From Ignelater luminosus (taxonomy: Eukaryota; Arthropoda; Insecta; Coleoptera; Elateridae), in assembly GCA_011009095.1 (NCBI GenBank), contig VTPC01005496.1, positions 17,471 through 81,470 of the forward strand: 64,000 nt of DNA, written 5' to 3'. The translations under genes were made by a program, and so were the position numbers. The notes beneath the pieces were generated by a model. It ran no database searches. It was not told where the DNA came from and saw only the letters and a list, made by a program, of their open reading frames with translations. Shown piece after piece: positions 36,408 through 46,904 of this stretch (position 1 is the first letter of the stretch; every line of letters begins with the position of its first letter).

Positions 36408-38240
36408 TGGGTCATCTCTCCCGTACTGTTGGGAGAGATCGCCTAGCAAAGTTACGGAAAAGATGGCCCATGAGCCATGAGAACGAGTAGTGAGTTGAAC
36501 ATTTATTTATCTTTTTAAAGTCATCCGATTGTATACCAAAGAAAAGGTACAGTACGAAAAGCGCAATGGACTGAAAAACAGTTATGTGGGGCCGCAAGCG
36601 CAGTCCGAAATGGGAGTTATAGAAGCTTGCCGAAACTTCAGTATACTACGCTCAACATCAAGAAGACATTTAAAGAAAAATGATTTGGTGAAAAACAGCT
36701 GGGACCTCCCTCAGTTCTCGGTAGTGATAATGAAACAAAATTAAGATGTCACATACAAAAATTACAAAAGCATGGCTTCGCTCCAACTCGTGAGTGTGTA
36801 TAGCCGATAATGTTTAAGTTGACAGAACAACTGAAAATCAAACATACATTGAATAGAGAAAAGAAATTGGCAGGTTATAATTGGCTGAAGATGTTTTTAA
36901 AACAAAATCCTAAATTAAGTGTCAGAAAAGCTGAAGGCGTCTCGCTAGCTCGTTGCCAAGGAATGAGCAGGACAAAAGCAACGTCTTACTTCAACCTCTT
37001 AGAAGCTACACTGAGGGGAGCCGGCATAAAACAAAGTAATATCTTCAATATAGACGAGATCGGTCTGGGTATATCATTGCAAAGAAGAGCTCTAAAAATG
37101 TTGCTGCAGTTACATCATTAGAGAAAGGAAAAACTATAACAGTAATTACCTGCTGCAATGCGGGGGGTTTCTTTATATCACCGGCGTGAACATTCGAAGA
37201 CAAAAACAGAAAACCTGAGTTTGATTTGAAGTTTACTTGGCTTAGAACTCATTTCGTTCTACGAAAATCTGAGGGAAAAGTTATTTTAATATTAATGCTA
37301 GAGTATGCTGAAGAATATGACGTCATACTCTTCTGTTTGCCTAGACACACGACGCAGTTTCTCCAGCCTTAAAAGCTTAAAGGCGCACTTTAATAATGTA
37401 TGTAATGTATACGTTCGATAAGGAAAACCTCCAGGTTGCAATTTGGACAGTTGTTAGCAGACGTTTGGTCAAGATCGGCAACTGTTGATAATGCCGTTTC
37501 TGCATTCCGGGCAACAGGTGTTTGTTCCTTCAATTTTGAAGCTATATCCGATTATGCTTACCTAGGTCCTGAAAAAGATAACGCGGAACTAGCGGATGCA
37601 GTTAATACACCAACTGAAGAAACCATCATCGATGTTACAGAACGAGCAGCCTCATCTTCAGGGGTTCATCAAGAGACACCAATTCATGCATAGATTATGA
37701 TCCAGGATGACGATACTCGGGGTACGATGCTGGATAAATTTAATCCAGCTGCTGACTAACAAGTCAGAAAACGACCCAAGCAAGTAGTCGCTATTTTAAC
37801 ACCTCCGGGGCATATTGAAAGACGAAAATCCATGAAAGTAACGAAACAACAACAAATAATAAATCAAAACAAGAGAAAAGAAACACTAAAACGCAAAAGT
37901 ATATTGAAAAGAAAAGGAAACAAAAGACCAAAGAAGAAAAAAATATTAAGCAAGTCATCCACGGACAAAGATCTCACGGACTTTTTCTGAAGAAGATGAC
38001 ACCGAATATCAAGGATGTGGTGAAGAGTATACTAAGACTTTAAAGAATGATGACTGGATTCAGTGCGTCCACTGCCAGCGGTGGTTTCACAAAAAGTGCT
38101 CCAAATATACGAACGTATGCGACCTCTGAGGTAATATGTTTTATGCCGTAAAAGACCATGAATCTATATTTTTCAAGGTGAGCTACCTCACCTGTAGTAT
38201 CTGGGCCATCACACCCCTATACTCAAGGTGAGATGACCCA
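36408..38240 (+). mobile_element. Decayed pogo/jerky-like DNA transposon
   Basis: A degenerate transposase fills most of this interval. Possible terminal repeats are TGGGTCATCTCTCC at 36408-36421 and, in reverse complement, TGGGTCATCTCACC ending at 38240. They match at 13 of 14 positions, though I find no clean TA duplication outside them. GATGGCCCA-type words recur just inside and outside (about 35850, 36463, 38200). The exact ends are therefore provisional. The element separates the two related minus-strand remnants at 35.2-35.9 and 38.3-39.6 kb. Confidence 0.6.
36557..38129 (+). pseudogene. Pogo/jerky-like (DDE_1) transposase pseudogene with PHD-like finger
   Basis: The frames reconstruct the usual order of this family. 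The N-terminal helix-turn-helix is at about 36563, AQWTEKQLCGAASAVRNGSY. A CENP-B-like segment follows with HIQKLQKHGFAPTRE (about 36756), LAGYNWLKMFLKQNP (about 36870) and SVRKAEGVSLARCQGMSR. The first catalytic region is FNIDEIGLG (about 37045). ITVITCCNAGGFF and EYAEEYDVILFCLPRHTTQF come later. The DGHAS-type segment with the second aspartate is deleted, and the third aspartate after LQPL is lost to a stop. The tail at about 38060-38129 keeps WIQCVHCQRWFHKKC, a PHD-like zinc finger sometimes fused to these proteins. Stops and shifts throughout make it inactive. Confidence 0.85.
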
Positions 38241-38696
38241 CTTTGACAAAAGCTATTTTATTTTTAAAAAAATGTGGGCCAACTCTCCCAGATTTACCCA
38301 CGAATGGGTTTCAAACTCCAATTTTTAATGTTTTTGGTGAACAGAATTTGTCTTCTCGTCTTTTACACCTTCTGGTATTTCAAGAATATTTTTGACTATA
38401 CGTACAGGAGTGGATATAGTACGAGCCAGGTTTACAGATTGTGTTCTTTAACCATAAAATTAATTTTGAGTGAGGAGTACTATAATTCATAAGATATTCT
38501 ATTGTTTTGGATTCAGTTTTAAATTAACTGTCGTTTGACTTGTTTAAGCTTTTGAGCTACTTACAGGTCAGAATCATAATTTGTCTGTCCAGTTTTACAT
38601 TTGGTACCTCGTGTTGCTTACAAAAGTCTCTTACAGCTTCATTATTTTTCAGTTTCACTGATCAAAGTTTTGGTTTGCAGAATGACTTTTTTTTCC

Positions 38697-38800
38697 ATTT
38701 GCAGGATTGATAATGTGTATCAATTTGGAAAAAAATCACTTNNNNNNNNNNTTGATTAAATCTTCTGGTTTTTCTTATCGAGGTCCTCATCTTCTTGTAA
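38697..38800. repeat. Diverged direct repeat, right copy
   Basis: This is the counterpart of 35695-35815. The assembly gap falls inside it, so similarity across the gap cannot be judged. Confidence 0.55.
38742..38751. other. Assembly gap of 10 N
   Basis: Ten N characters interrupt the sequence. The true size of the missing part is unknown; ten is often a placeholder. Confidence 0.99.
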
Positions 38801-39604
38801 CATAAATGGGGTTCAAAATTTATTTTTGACATCTTTGATAAAAAGAGTTTGTCGTTTCGTCTTGAAGCGACCATATCTAATCCGACAGTTTCCGGTTTTC
38901 CAAGATAGTCTTAACCATAAATATAGAGCGGCCCAAATGTAGGATAGCCATGTCCAGTCAGAAAAATTATTTTAAGTCGACTTAAATCCCATTATAACTG
39001 GATTTATGACTTACTATTAACATTTAGCTCATGAGAACGTTTATTTGCCTACAATGTTTTTTTCAACTTTTCATTTTTCTTAAGCGTTTATGATGGTATT
39101 TTAGCAATTTGATGCTTATTATCCCGTCATGTATGCAGCAAGAATTAATTTCTTAATCTGCTTTCTATAATCGTATCAAGATTTTGGAGTCCAACGTGTT
39201 GGGTCTTGTTGCAGGTCGATTCCTCCCGTTTGTTTTAAGTATATAATGTTGTCGCTCAACTTGTAGGACACGATGTTACCGTATTCTTGTTTGGTTTTCT
39301 TGTTTTGGTAAATCTTTATCTGCCCAATTTTCTTTTGGAATCTTTTAGGCTCATTTTATTTTGATCATTTCTCGAAACCCATTCTCTTAAGAAAGTGTAT
39401 CAGTTTCACTTGAGCTTTGGTTGATGAATTCTCTGTCTTGGTAAAATTTCAATTCGGGACATTTATTTGTGTAGAGTTATAGTTTGTGCCTGTTTGCTTT
39501 CTGCGATTTTTTCCTTGACCTTGCGACGTATTTTGTTTTTCCGAATTCGTTCCATCTGCCAGTACGTTATCTTGTGTAATTATTGAGATACTCCTCGAAT
39601 TATT

Positions 39605-40790
39605 CTACGTCTTTTGATTTTTGACTGTTATGAAATACTCTTTGAATTTAAATTTGCTTAGCGGAAAATTTTGTCTAGATTTTAACCAGTTTATTGTTGG
39701 CTTGATTACATTTGTATATAATGTGAGCTATAGTGTGCACGTTACAAATATTTCAGGAATTGTCTACGAATGGCCTAAAAAATTTTGTCTACAGATATCG
39801 AATAACATTTCAATTATCCATCCCGTAAGAGATTGTTACCAATAATTCTATAATTCATAGCTTAACAGGATATAAAAAACTATTGATTAATTACTTGTAT
39901 TTTTATCTTGCTTAAAAACCCGAGGAAACAAAGGTACAAAGTGGCAGCTAAAAGGAAATGTTAGAAACCGATGATTTTTAATGCAAATTTAAAATGAAAG
40001 CTCTGAGAAGAAAACCAAAAAAGTTCCTGAAAAACAAAACCCAAGGATATCATTGAAAACATTTTTTAGAAATCCTCTTGACAATTAATTAGTTCTTAAT
40101 GAGAATGATGTTTTATAACATTCAAAAGAAGAATAAACAAAATTCAGCACCTTAATCGTTTCTTAATTGTAACTGTTATAAAATTCAGACCACAGGATTA
40201 CAAATCAATAACTATTAAATAGTATAAGGGAACTAATCAATAAGTATGATTTTGCAACAACAATGAGATCAAAGTAAAATAAAGAAAATAAAAGCGATGA
40301 ACTCCTTTCAATCGATTAATTACCTTTTAAAGTTACATAATGCTGTATACCAGGATATTATGTTTAGTGCACATTAGTTCTTTAACCTTTAGCAAAAATA
40401 TATCTCAAAAGCTGTGGCTTTGTCCTGGACTCCTTTATTATTAATCATAGTCCATAAAAGAAAGACAAGCATGCACACAGGTTTGTGACGTCAAGTCGGG
40501 GGTCTGAGATTCTTGCAACCACTTAAAAACCCACAAGGATTTAAGCTGTTTTTTGTGCCTACTCTATAATTTTGTGATTAATATGCGCTTGCAGCGAGCT
40601 GCTGTTGTTATTCACATGTATTATTAGTTGGTTTCTATTCAATAGTTGGGGTGTTACAAGCCATGCTAAAATGTTCTCTTCTAATAATAGAATCCACATT
40701 ATTGTACTCAGAAGAAGCCTAAAAAAGCGTTTTGAAAAGTGTGAATAAATTGTTACTTACTATAATTTAGAGATTATTTGTTTGGTGTCT
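39605..40790. other. AT-rich stretch before the candidate terminal exon
   Basis: The 74-codon frame at 39621-39845 has no motif. No repeat with defined ends was seen. Confidence 0.35.
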
Positions 40791-40797
40791 TTTGTAG

Positions 40798-40841
40798 ACG
40801 AGGAAGAAGAAAAAGTTAAGTATGAATTGGATAACCGTTAA
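40798..40841 (+). CDS. Candidate terminal exon with acidic C terminus
   Basis: A good acceptor (TTTGGTGTCTTTTGTAG ending at 40797) is followed by AC, then GAG GAA GAA GAA AAA GTT, and a stop at 40839-40841. With one G from an upstream exon the first codon is GAC, so the end of the protein would read DEEEEKVKYELDNR. The candidate mini-exon 31772-31817 supplies exactly that G, which would place EDNSQNKESPKYIEK directly before it. The intron would be about 9 kb and contain the pogo-like element and the MITE. This is inference from phase and splice signals; no homologue is recognised. Confidence 0.3.
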
Positions 40842-40849
40842 TATATTAG

Positions 40850-43740
40850 ATAAATCATTTTAGTAACTGTACTTTTAGAAATTATTAATTAATCGATGAA
40901 CATCAAAAAGTAGTTGTTAAAAAAAATAACATTAAAGCAAAGGCAATTTAACACATTGATATTTGTACTTATTACCATAAACAATATTTGTAAATCAGTA
41001 TTATGTAATTAAGACATAAAAAAGTAAGGTATGGCACACTTCTTTTTATGTTTTGTTAATTAGTTGTATGTTGCAGGTCAGTTGTTAATCGTCTAGCTAA
41101 TCAATGTCAGATTTAGAGATTTTGCTAAAGAAATATTGTGTCTCAAAGCTATATTTTGACAAATTATTTTATTTATTTTGTTCAACTGCATGTAAACATT
41201 GTGACGACCTTTTATTACTTCTTGTTACATAAATCTTTACGCTAGTTTCTGAGAACAATGCATGTAGGAAGAACAGAGAAAGCTACGCAGACGTAAGGTA
41301 TATGCCTACGAAGATGTAAGAGATCCAAATTATTTGTTTCTATGGAAATTTTTGCTATTAGAATTGATAATTCTAAAAATTCTTCGAATTAATTCAGATA
41401 TAGGAGAGCATTGGAAAAGATTTTAAAAAATCAAAATTTCCCATTCAGTTGTCAAAAGGAATTTCTAAATTAAGAGTTGGAAATATAATTCGGATCGACA
41501 TTAAGTCACCCGCTTTGTTTGAAAACCTAATCGGAAATGTGAGACCAAACGTAAAAAATAGTTGAGCTTTAGACTGTTGAAGTTGTAAGAGTCCAATAAC
41601 AAGAGATAAACAGGGTTGAACTAATCTCTTTCCCGAAATTTAGTATATTGCTATAAGAAAACAAAAAGTAACTGAATTTATAATATTAAGGTTATGCCAA
41701 TTTAAAATTTTTCGTTTCAAGATACTGAGATTTGTAAACTTTTACTTACTTAGTGGAAGATTTTGCGTCTGCAGCTGCAAGTTCATTATACAAATATTTC
41801 AGAGTACGAATGTGCAAGTTGTCTATATGACGTCCATCAAGTCTATTGACGTGTGACAATACAAAATCTAATCAAATCTGAAAGCGCTAGGCAAATTTAA
41901 TTTATAAAGTTCATGCAACATCTAGTGATAATGTCTAGCATTGTACATAAGTTAAAAGAGACCTTGTAAGTCCCCGATCCTTTGATGAAGACCTAAAGTG
42001 TCATTTTTGGGATTTATAAAAAGTTCCAGCTAAGTTCCAATGTAACTGGAAAGTATTTTTGTATATGTTGCTTTCTGCTTCGGTCAGCATTAGAATTTGG
42101 TAATGTAGTGAGATAAATTTTCAAACGATCCTAAACGATCTTGACATTTATAATTCCTAGATTCTACAAAAGTTTGTTTTAAGATATTTTGCTGATATAA
42201 AATTAAAGATTCAGCTTAAGTAACTAATCAGAGTTAACATAATCATTATTGCTTTAACTACTACCAGCTCAAGTTGGTTGTGCTGCATTTTCTGTCCGGT
42301 ATCTGTTTAATCCAAGAGTAAACAGATTATTTTTCATTTAAAACATAATTCCAGTTTTCATAAAATTAAATCAAATCTAATATTTCAACATAATTTAATT
42401 TTCAATAAAGAAACTTTCTAGGTCATTTACAACATATTAAAAGAAGTGCGTCACATTTCATTGTACAAGAATGTACTAGTCAGCATGTCTACAACCAAAG
42501 TGTATCGACTTACACAATACGAGAGTAGATAAATTTACTATGTTATACTATAAACGTATTAAAAGTAAATAAAGAAAACTCTAGGTCTGTAAAAAGATTT
42601 TATTTGTTACTAGTTTTATAATTGCATATTTGTGATTTTTCTGTGTTACCTAGTTTGTAATTTGTTATTAATGTCAGCATGTCAATTATGTACAAAAAGA
42701 AAATTTGGAACTTAATAAAATAGTATCAATCATTTATTTGGTTTTTACTCAACAAAGGTATTGCCGGTAATAAGCCATTACTACTAGCTTAATGAGATTG
42801 TGAGGCTGCGATCTCAGCAATACACAACAAACAAACTTTTTCTGAAGTTTGTTCAGTATCTAAAGCTCAGAATTTACCGTCAGCAAGCGTGATAGGGCGA
42901 GATATCACAAAGGTAAGAATTTCATTAAGCCAAAGAAAAACTATACTGAGAAATGCTGTAATAAATTGAGAAAATCTATAAATTAAACGTTTAAGTTGAC
43001 GAGGTCCCAAACATTCCACGCCACGCTCTGTATTCTGTGTTAAAGGACTTATAAACAACCTGACACTTACTGCTGTAGCGTTACAAAATTCAGAAAAGCC
43101 GAAAAACATCTCCAATGTTATAAGTCAAGGTTAAGTTTCATCACATTTTAGATTTTAATGCAACAAGGAACAAATCAACTTGTTTTAGGTTATCATACTT
43201 CTTAGTTCTTAAGAAATGCTGATGTTACAACAGCATTTTCCTTAATCTACTACAATAGTAATTACGTTGGCAAAATATTTATTAGCGTTCAGTTTTTGAC
43301 AATGAGCTCTTTGCAAAATTACAAGAGAAATCACTACAACAAACAAATGGACACAGGTTTTTCACTACTAGAACGTCTAATGATTCGTTGTGTTCTCAAG
43401 TCTTTCTTGGTAGATTTCTTGAAATATTGTTTAAAGAATGAGCAAGATAGTCTCAAAGAGTCTAAGGCTCTTTAGAAATTTTTTGAACAATGAGGCTCTG
43501 CAAGAATCAGCCCAAGGATTTTTATAGTATCTTCTTCGAAATATACTGAAATAATCTTTGGTAATTTACAAAACACAGAAGTGGTTTGTAGTTTACATTT
43601 TATTTAGACACATTGGCTCAAACAGAATCAGAAACAAAGTTAGCAGGACTTCAGGCACGTTGTGTCATTTCTACTTCCTCCGATGATTACCCTCACAGTA
43701 CGCTATGGAAAACTAATCTCAAAAGTTGACCTTATAGAAT
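40850..43740. other. AT-rich stretch without firm gene
   Basis: The 82-codon minus frame at 42867-43115 is notable only because a T-rich acceptor-like site (ending ACAG at about 43071) would join it in phase to the signal-peptide exon at 45954-46068. Its own sequence is unassigned. No other feature is supported. Confidence 0.3.
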
Positions 43741-43753
43741 CTCTTTTAACCTT

Positions 43754-44990
43754 CTGGAAGTCTTGTTGAATGAATGAATGAATAAATAAATGACTGATTG
43801 AATTATCGATCCTCTTCTTCTGCCTTGCAATGTAGAGGTAGTATTGTTGGCTACACGATGAATTTCTTCCATATTTCCTGTCTTGAGCGAGACGTTTTGC
43901 TTGACACCAGGACATGCCTTTCCACTTCAGGATCTCTCCAACTTTTGCACGCCGTATTTTTCTTGGTTTTCCTCTTAATCTTTTTCTTATCACACCAGCT
44001 TCACGTGTAATTTTTGGTAGTCTATCTTCTTTCATGCGCCACATATAACCTATCCATCTCAGTTGCTTCTTTTCAATTTCCATAATTAAAGGTTTGATGT
44101 TTAGTTGTTGCCTTTATTACATCGTTTCGAATTCTAACATGTCTGGTTTTTCCCAGGATGGTGCAAAGGAATTTTATTTCTGCAGACTGTAGGCGTGGTT
44201 TCTGTTGATTTGTTAGAGTCCGCGATTCCGAACCATAGGTAATAGTGATTTATATAGTAGGACTAGTCAATATATGATCTTGAGTTCCTCTTCCAGCTCT
44301 AAAACCAGCTTGAGATTCTACTAACTGTTTTTCTATGCAAGAAGCTAACCTTCTCTGTAGTATGCTTCATACAGTTTCTCAGCTACAGAGAGCAGAGAGA
44401 TTGCTCTATAATTGTTACATTCCTTCTTGTCGCCTTCCTTGAGAATAGGAAAAATAACAGCTATTTGTCACTCATCAGGTATCTTCTTTTGTTTCCATGA
44501 TAAGTTTAAGATTCGTAATAGGATTTCTTCGCCCTCTTGACCCATGAATTTAAACATTTCGGGGGCGATACCATCAAATCCAGAGGCTTTTCCGATTCTG
44601 ATGTTTGTTATAATAACTCTTCTTGAGTTATTTCATTACACTTATTGGACTATTCGTCGAATTCGCTCCCAATCTGTTGGTTTGTGTTTAAAAGGAAATT
44701 TAATATTTCTTCAAAGTATTGTTTTCATTCCTGGATAATTTTTGATTCATCTGCCAACAGATTACCACGCTTGTCAGTTATGTAGTTAAGTGGATATGTC
44801 TTTTCTTTTCTTTGATTTCTGATGACTCGGTAGAACAATTACCAAATTCTTTCTAATATCTTGTTTTTGCATTTTTTATTGGATTCTTTGTGCTTTGTAT
44901 AGGTTGTAATTTCTTTCAGTTTTTGTGGCAAGATACGTTTGCCAGAGACACTTTTAGGATTTCCTACTAGAAGTTTTGTTATAGGATGCT
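43754..44990 (-). pseudogene. Second LINE: reverse transcriptase remnant with internal deletion
   Basis: On the minus strand the fingers domain is clear: NIRIGKASGFDGIAPEMFKF (about 44545-44605), then KIPDE (a stop replaces the usual W), QIAVIFPILKEGD, NNYRAISLLSVAEKLYE and ESQAGFRAGRGTQDHIL (about 44275-44330). The catalytic YADD part is missing, because the frame jumps to ITYGSESRTLTNQQKP (about 44200-44250) and GKTRHVRIRNDVIKA (about 44115-44160). The C-terminal frame 43703-44083 reads KKQLRWIGYMWRMKEDRLPK, typical of RTE/CR1-like LINEs. It ends close to a GAAT-type tandem tail (43767-43793), as such elements often do. Internal deletion and stops make it inactive. Confidence 0.85.
43767..43793. 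repeat. Tetranucleotide run at the LINE 3' end
   Basis: TGAATGAATGAATG then AATAAATAAATGA lies where the minus-strand LINE ends. Short tandem tails are characteristic of several LINE clades. Confidence 0.7.
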
Positions 44991-44994
44991 AAAT

Positions 44995-45945
44995 TAAAAC
45001 GTGTAATTAGGTTTTGCTCTTTCTAGACCGGCTAATTATGTGTGAGTTGGACTTTGCTCTCCTTTAACCTTCTTAAGGTAGTTATGCACGGAAACAGGTT
45101 GATTTTAACCCTATTCTAGATCTTTCCAAAAGGACCAAGGTGGCGCTTACAATAAATTATTGAAGTTAACTTTTGTAATATCTTAGTGATTTAACTATTT
45201 CTAGCTTGATATAAGGGCAAAGATCATTTCTACTTTTGTGTTGTATTTGGCGCATTATTATGAGTTATTGTAACTTCTATGTTTCAGGCACTGTGATGTA
45301 AGCATTCTTGTAGGTAGGAGTCTGTAAGTTGATGTAGTCATTTAGGTTGATTCAGAATACAAATGTAATTATCTCTAGAGTAAGAATTTAACTCAACTGA
45401 AGAATTTGTTCAATAATCGAATTTTAGAATCATTAGCTTAGCATTCATCTAGTTACGATCAAGTCTTTGGACTGCTGAGGTAACTCAAATTCGATCATTA
45501 CATCTAGTTATCTTACACACACGTTTTCCACTTGAAAATGATTAGAAGCTGTATCCACGAAAGAAAAATGTTAAAGCTCTTTATAATAGCTCTTAATATT
45601 TTTATTTACCTATAGGTCTTCTAATTAGCTCTACTATAAATTACCAAAACCTAATTATTTATTCTTCAATTTAAAAAAACAGAACAAACAAAAGCTATAA
45701 TGTCATACATACTAACAGCATGCTCTCTAATGTGGAACTAATGTCTTTTAATAACAAGGTTATCGTTCCTTTTTTCCTAATAATAGCTGAACAACCAAAC
45801 CATTTTGTTAACGACTAACAGCGATCATGACGATCATCGGGATTCTCAAAGGCTTTCCTCTACAAGAAAAATCCGAAAATAAAAAAGGAAATTATTTGGG
45901 ACATTATTCCGCGTTTCTAAATTTATAAAACGGAACTCACAGTAG
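44995..45945. other. AT-rich stretch upstream of the LINE
   Basis: No gene or repeat with recognisable ends was found. Confidence 0.35.
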
Positions 45946-45953
45946 TTACTTAC

Positions 45954-46068
45954 AGACCAATGAATATATACAATACAACGATGTTCCAGATACTTTGTTT
46001 GTGCACCAGAAAGTATTTTGCGCACGTACAACAGCACACAGAAACACACAAATTATACGTAACACCAT
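45954..46068 (-). CDS. Candidate first exon with signal peptide
   Basis: From ATG at 46068-46066 the frame reads MVLRIICVFLCAVVRA then QNTFWCTNKVSGTSLYC, and reaches IYSLV before a consensus donor (GGTCT then GTAAGTAAC at 45953). The first sixteen residues form a textbook signal peptide: a basic residue, a hydrophobic core and a small residue before the likely cut A-Q. Two cysteines follow. The exon is 115 bases and ends in phase 1; reading on, the frame meets a stop within the intron, as expected. A TATA-like stretch lies about 120 bases upstream (46184-46198). The protein is unknown. It might be the start of a secreted peptide or even of the ZP gene, but the ZP exon is phase 0 and other exons would be needed. 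Confidence 0.4.
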
Positions 46069-46489
46069 AACAGTACCTAACATTCCAGTTTCATTTACTT
46101 AATATTTCTTTTTATTTTTGTTTCTTTTTACTTTTTTAGCGGTACAAACGGAAACGTGTCAGGTTAATTTAAAGACCGAGCACAAAATATATAATTATAT
46201 TCGTAACCATTATTGTTATTGTTGATGAGCCGTATTGCGTTAGACAAAGACGTTTATTTGCAGTTACACACGGGAATTTGCATTCCTGCAGAGACCTTAT
46301 GACCTAATCTTTTTTAATTCCTTTCAAGTCGCTTTCAGCAGCAACACAAAGCAAAGTTAAAAATTTTCTAGCAAGGTCTCACGATTTATGACACAGCTAA
46401 AATTGTTTTACGGGTATCATATTCAATTAATATTAACAATGATGGTTAATTTAATTTTTTACGTTATCTCGAGAATAAATCAAATCTTT

Positions 46490-46674
46490 CTAAAAATTTT
46501 GCTGAAATCTTTTTTGCGGTACCGTTCGAGGTGTCTTGAAGGATTTTATTCTAATATTCACATATGACATTATCTGATATGTATCAGGACAAGTTTTAAA
46601 ATAGCCATGTGTTGTGTGTGGGTAGCAGCAGTCACTACTCTCACTTGGCGCTCCTTTTAAGGCTAAGAAGCTGT
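46490..46674 (-). CDS. Candidate second exon of a small cysteine-containing peptide
   Basis: An acceptor-like GCACAATCAG ends at 46675 and an open frame runs to a stop at 46490-46492. It contains SFLALKGAPSESSDCCYPHT, then THGYFKTCPDTYQIM and a basic C-terminal part (KTPRTVPQKRFQQNF). It starts with two bases that need one from the previous exon, matching the phase of the candidate first exon 46874-46901. The composition is more protein-like than its neighbours, but the acceptor is not strongly pyrimidine-rich and no family is recognised. Confidence 0.22.
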
Positions 46675-46873
46675 CTGATTGTGCATAACTTACAGAATTT
46701 ATTAGAGTATGCAATAAAGAAACAAGATTTTTTTCTGTGCAACAAAATCGATGGGCGTTGACTCCGTTACTTGGCAGATTAGTTGCAGCAGTGTTCTTGT
46801 AATAATTAATCTATAAACTGGAAGGTTAACATTTTCATTTTTAAAGCGACAATAAACACATCATTTTACTTAC

Positions 46874-46901
46874 AGTCAAAAATATAAACGAGAAATCTCA
46901 T
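46874..46901 (-). CDS. Candidate short first exon (MRFLVYIFD)
   Basis: ATG at 46901-46899 opens MRFLVYIFD, followed by a consensus donor (GACT then GTAAGTAAA at 46873). It ends in phase 1 and would join 46490-46674 to give about 70 residues. The aspartate in the hydrophobic part makes it a poor signal peptide. The exon is short enough to arise by chance. Confidence 0.18.
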
Positions 46902-46904
46902 TAA

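Larger units (their letters stand above)
38260..39600 (-). pseudogene. Decayed coding-like sequence of unknown family, copy B
   Basis: Read on the minus strand, this stretch gives eroded protein in changing frames: CPELKFYQDREFINQSSSE (about 39420-39450), GNIVSYKLSDNIIYLKQTGG and DLQQDPTRWTPKS (about 39190-39280). It continues with SKMSKINFEPHLC (about 38820) and, past the assembly gap, KNNEAVRDFCKQHEVPNVKL then DRQIMILTC (about 38560-38650). The last part is open for more than 30 codons and ends at a GTAAGT. ILEIPEGVKDEKTNSVHQK follows near 38340-38385. Part of it is related to copy A at 35160-35876. I cannot assign it to a family. Confidence 0.4.

Noticed and set aside
42867..43115. 82-codon minus frame that could be a second exon for the signal-peptide exon at 45954-46068
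   Set aside because: An acceptor-like ACAG at about 43071 gives the right phase, but the peptide has no recognisable features beyond a hydrophobic stretch and a LINE lies between the two. The join is too speculative to call.
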